Positions 60,232-64,000 of a stretch of DNA of 64,000 bases are shown piece by piece (position 1 is the first letter of the stretch; every line of letters begins with the position of its first letter). A program made the translations under genes and the position numbers. The stretch lies in the NCBI GenBank assembly GCA_029953675.1, contig JAMWBK010000009.1:1612001-1676000 (forward strand). The letters are read 5' to 3'. A model generated the notes under the pieces. That model worked only from the letters and a program-made list of their open reading frames with translations. It was not told the DNA's origin and ran no database searches. Origin of the DNA: Rhodosorus marinus. Its lineage: Eukaryota > Rhodophyta > Stylonematophyceae > Stylonematales > Stylonemataceae.

Positions 60232-61409
60232 CCTCTAGATTCAAAAAAGGGTTCAAGGCGCGATCTTTCCTCCCCCGCACTGAAAGACTCTTGCTTCGAA
60301 CATTTACACAAAGCCGCAAACAGGAGGCATGTCCCGCACTCATCGTCAATTATGATCAGCCTCTCCGCTGCAGTGTATTTATTACGCGCACTAATATGCG
60401 CATTATTTCTTTCACCGCAAAACCTTGCCCTGTGGTGCTTGGTACCAATGCTTCGATCCCTTCAGCTCGAGCAGGTGGTACGCCACACATATCCTCTTGT
60501 CTGGCAGCCACAGGCAGACCATTCGCACAGCTTCAGCGTGTCGTGATACAAATGTTAACAAATTATCAATATTTATGAAAACTATGCTGACTCTTGTCAC
60601 GTTGCAATATGAAAAGTTCGTCGATTCTTGGTATTGAGAGTACTTTTTTGAGCCTTTCGGTCCATTTAGCTTCACTATTCGATTTCGGAAATAAAATACT
60701 TGTGAGCAAATGATTGGCTATTAAAATAGTCGTCTTTGCAATATTACAAAAAAATATCTCGTGGTTGGATTTGTTGGTGTTGCTTTCAGAGGAGGTATCC
60801 CGTACTGATTGGTGCACAGGTATTGATTCATTTTGAAAAAATAGTAGCTTGCGCAACCTGTTTATGTGAAAGCCCAGCATCAGAAGCGCCCCGTCTGGAG
60901 TCTTCGCGCGGGTAAAAGGCGCCCACTCGATGAGGCCGGAGCACAGTCTCACGGGTCCAGTGAATGCCTTAGTTCAGCAGGGCGGTGTAGGGGTACATGG
61001 CTTACAACTGAGGACCTTTCAAAAGCACAGAACCTGCACTCTGCTACCAATCGTGCGAAGGGGAAGTGCCCGCTTTATAGGCCTCCTACCATGAAGGTAT
61101 TGATATGTCGTTGCCTAACCCGTCCTGCCAACTTCTGCTTATCCAAGAGAACTGAGCCATGAGTTCTGCTGGACAAAACGTCCAACAATGTTCAAATATT
61201 ACCGGGACAAACTCTCCGTTCCATACTTTAATTCCAGGAAGAAAGCTCTCAAAAAAGCGTAACGACCTCGGCTCTCACCACGGTGGCCAAGGACTGCGAA
61301 AATTGCACCTCTCCACCCGAACATTGTGAAAAGAGCTACGATGGAAGCATTTTGCAAATACGGTCATGCGTACAGAGACAATTGCTAGCTAAGGAAACAT
61401 TGTACACTC
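60232..61409. other. Intergenic
   Basis: No supported gene. AT-rich from about 60540 to 60860. Short open frames on both strands show no family motif. Confidence 0.5.
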
Positions 61410-62022
61410 TTAGATCTCAGCCTCAGCCTTTGGCTCGCCTCCAGCATCTCCGCCGAGGCCATCGTCATTCTTCGCGTCCCAGAAGCTCAGCCCGGCAGAG
61501 ATAATGCCCAGCACAAAATTGACCCAGAAAAAGGCAATGACTGCATGGGCAAAAAAAACAATTCGCATCTTAGGACAAAGGCAGCAACAGAATAGAGCTA
61601 TTCAACATTGTCAAATCGTGTGCTTACCCGCATTCCAGTTGCTTTGGACAAGTGGTCTCACAGCAGATACAGAGATTCCGCCAATAAACCAGAAGATAAC
61701 CACGAGCACACACTGAGAGTAGAACTCAATCATGGCTGGGAAATGATAGTTAGTAAAGTAATCCATAATTGACCTGCGGAAGCAAACAGTAAACCATCAG
61801 CAATCAACGCATTCACGCCCACCCAGCGTTTGCAGAAAGAATTGTCACTTACCAGACCAGGAGCAAGGTCAAGGGAATGAAAGTAAGCACACCCCAAGCA
61901 ATTGCAAAGTTGACAATTGAGCTCCGGAGAGGTTCATTCGCAGCAATAGCAAAAATACAAATCGAAAAGATCCACTCAATGCCCAGTAGGGCAGTTCTGG
62001 AAATCGTCAACGGGGTAACCAT
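61410..62022 (-). CDS. Small four-TM protein, MARVEL-like
   Basis: ATG at 62020-62022 (MVTPLTISRT). Three exons with verified phases: LLLVW|SIMDYF across GTAAGT ... CCGCAG, and NWNA|VIAFFW across GTAAGC ... ATGCAG. Four membrane spans: LLGIEWIFSICIFAIA, IVNFAIAWGVLTFIPLTLLL, YSQCVLVVIFWFIGGISVSA and AVIAFFWVNFVLGIISAGLS, then an acidic tail ending GGEPKAEAEI. Stop TAA 61410-61412. About 148 residues. Topology and spacing fit MARVEL-family membrane-organising proteins as found in fungi and protists, but the assignment rests on topology only. Confidence 0.7.
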
Positions 62023-64000
62023 TTTTCCAAACTTCAACAATGACAACGTCAACTCTCAAAATCTCTGCTCAAATAACCCTCACAAACAACAACAACAACA
62101 CGTTCTTCCTTTATCACTCTATCTTACTCACAACGGTATCATACACACAACTCAGTCGCTCACGACCTTCCGTCCTCCCTCTACCCGAAGTCAGATATGA
62201 AGCCTTTTATTATGTACTCACAAAAGCCCCTCGGCCTAGAATCCAGGTTTTTCCTTTCACTCTGCTGACGGGATGACAATTAAGATATCTCCAATAATAC
62301 CTATCCAACTCCTTTCCACCCCCGCCCCCTCCCTCTCTCACGACCACGGCGGGTGGGAACATCCAGCTTCACTATTGTCTTCAAAAATTTAGTTCTTTTA
62401 TCTTTTTTGGAGGAAATCTAAGGAAAGCCATGTTCGATGAGCAACTTACCCCAGGGGTCGAGACCAGGCGTCACGCTCCCCAAGCACTTGGGTTGGATTT
62501 TGTTTTTGGTTTTCGAACTTTTTCGCATTTAGGAGCGGATTTTCTTTTGTTTTTCTGGGCACGGCAACGACCAGCCATAATTCGATGCGAAGCTTCTCAC
62601 ATCTTCCTGAGCATTGCTGTTTGTCCGTAGAAAATTGAACCGTTCACTGGCAGAGCACTGACACCCCCGAGTATGCGCTTCCCCGCGCTTTTACCTTAAA
62701 ACTTTCCCCCCTCCCCCTTTCAAAATTCTTGCAAATGATCGCCTGCACGGTGTTGGGTACCAACCCCCCCCTACACTTGCCAGAGCTGCATGTCTTCTTC
62801 GGAGCCAACCAACCCGTATCAACTACGTGCAAAATTTCGACCACTAGTATTTGACCTCCTAGAGCCACTCTTTTCTATATTAGGCAAAAAGTCTTTTAAT
62901 GGGGAAGAAACGTAGAATTGAAATCTAAAAGTTAGTTGAAATGAAATTACTTGTCTTTTGACTCTAGATTTGGAACCACTTATGTTTCAAAACACGCATC
63001 GCTCGAATTATGGATTCGCACTAAATAACGAACCCCGGTAGGGGTGACCAACATTCCTCCAGGAATCGAATCGATCTCTGAGGGGTAGGTTCTTGATGAG
63101 ATTGACCGTACACATTGATCCTCGTGTATTCTTGTCGCAAAACTGAGCTGACTACTATATTGTTCGATGGGATGAATTTGAAAAACTACAAAAATAGCCT
63201 TCCACCCGTGGGCTCCACCTTCCTCGAAAGGAATTTTTGATTCGTCGTCACAGTATACAAGATAAAGTAATTTATGTTTCAGTGCTGAGCTGGTCTGCAG
63301 AAGCGACGACCAAATTCAGTCTGGGGGGTTCGGCTAGGGTATCTGCCCGGAGATACTTCGTATATCAAAGATATACTGGGTTATGTGTAATATTTTTTTG
63401 ATCCTCACATTTTTTCCCCCCTTCGTACCATTGTGTTTCACAGCTTACACCCCTATAGCGTACAATTATATTCAACTCATTGATTATACTTCGCAATAAA
63501 CCCCGCTCGGACAAATCCAGGAATAAGTGGGTAGTGGATATGGCCGTAGAGGGGTCTGCAGAAGCCGAGACCAGGAAAATTCAAGAAGTCCCAGGGGTGC
63601 CAGGATTGGTACACTTTACCAGCACAGGACACCAAACAGAGAAAAAAATCAGGGGGTTCTCAGTTTTCAAGAGCGATTTGACCTACATTATTTCTCCAAT
63701 CCTGCCCCGCAGTGAATTGAGAGAAGGCGGATTTTTGCTCGCGTATTATTACTAAATATTTGTTTGTCGTATCTTCATAGCAGCTAACCCCTAAACGGAA
63801 AATGGGACAAACGTATCTTCTACATGACCCACACACTGTCTCTCTCCGACAGTTGGGGGGAGGAATTTCCGATCGGGCTGTGCACCGGTATCTCAATGAT
63901 CGATTCCCTGTTACTACTGGTCCTGAACGGCTGGAGGGTGGCTATTTTCATGTATTACCATATTTTCTGAAACAGAGATGAGAGCCCTCCCACTCCCTCC
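62023..64000. other. Terminal intergenic region
   Basis: 62023-62350 is C/A-rich (5' flank of the minus-strand four-TM gene, with a CAA repeat at about 62085-62100). Beyond this I see only short unrecognised frames (62430-62630, 63480-63755). No RNA gene or repeat family recognised. Confidence 0.45.

Overview
This is nuclear DNA of a eukaryote. The genes are split by short spliceosomal introns, mostly about 50-115 nt, with GTAAG/GTGAG-type donors and YAG acceptors, and several exon joins can be verified by reading frame. The gene set points to an alga, most likely an archaeplastid. It includes a plastid-type phosphoglycerate dehydrogenase, a plastid-type FabG, a transit-peptide-bearing FAD oxidoreductase, a long-type phosphate acetyltransferase, a TAF4 with an RST-like block and an LRR-WD40 protein of the plant type. 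I cannot fix the lineage from sequence alone. A red or other non-green alga is a guess.

Layout. 1-3858 (+): 3' part of a gene with two CobW/COG0523 GTPase units in tandem, the first degenerate. 4236-7403 (-): mitochondrial phosphate acetyltransferase. 7404-11533: sparse, with one candidate small gene. 11534-14511 (+): LRR-WD40 protein. 14822-16139 (-): Golgi-type sugar transferase. 19146-23173 (+): TAF4 with an unusual repeated N-terminal motif. 23400-25800 (+): decayed non-LTR retroelement with RT and a restriction-like endonuclease. 27251-29672 (+): D-3-phosphoglycerate dehydrogenase. 29819-41289 (-): one giant gene (or a run of genes) rich in ASH/MSP/HYDIN-like beta domains. 42178-43573 (+): PUS3. 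45020-46820 (+): coiled-coil protein. 47590-49337 (+): N-myristoyltransferase. 49824-50371 (-): TAF9. About 50735-51303 (+): unassigned split gene. 51528-52811 (-): FabG. 56488-57946 (+): plastid/membrane-anchored histidine phosphatase. 58417-60231 (-): intronless FAD oxidoreductase. 61410-62022 (-): small four-TM (MARVEL-like) protein. The rest is AT-rich or low-complexity intergenic DNA.

Two window-scale patterns stand out. Genes are often arranged as convergent pairs with 3' gaps of only about 150-490 bp, while 5' flanks are long. Those 5' flanks are nearly always G-rich and C-poor on the sense strand, so skew alone predicts gene direction. The genes are housekeeping functions (amino-acid and fatty-acid synthesis, acetyl-P metabolism, tRNA modification, transcription initiation, protein lipidation) and do not form one pathway. 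The best candidates for something undescribed are the tandem CobW fusion, the repeated EL-LI-TK motif of TAF4, the giant ASH-domain protein and the membrane-anchored histidine phosphatase.
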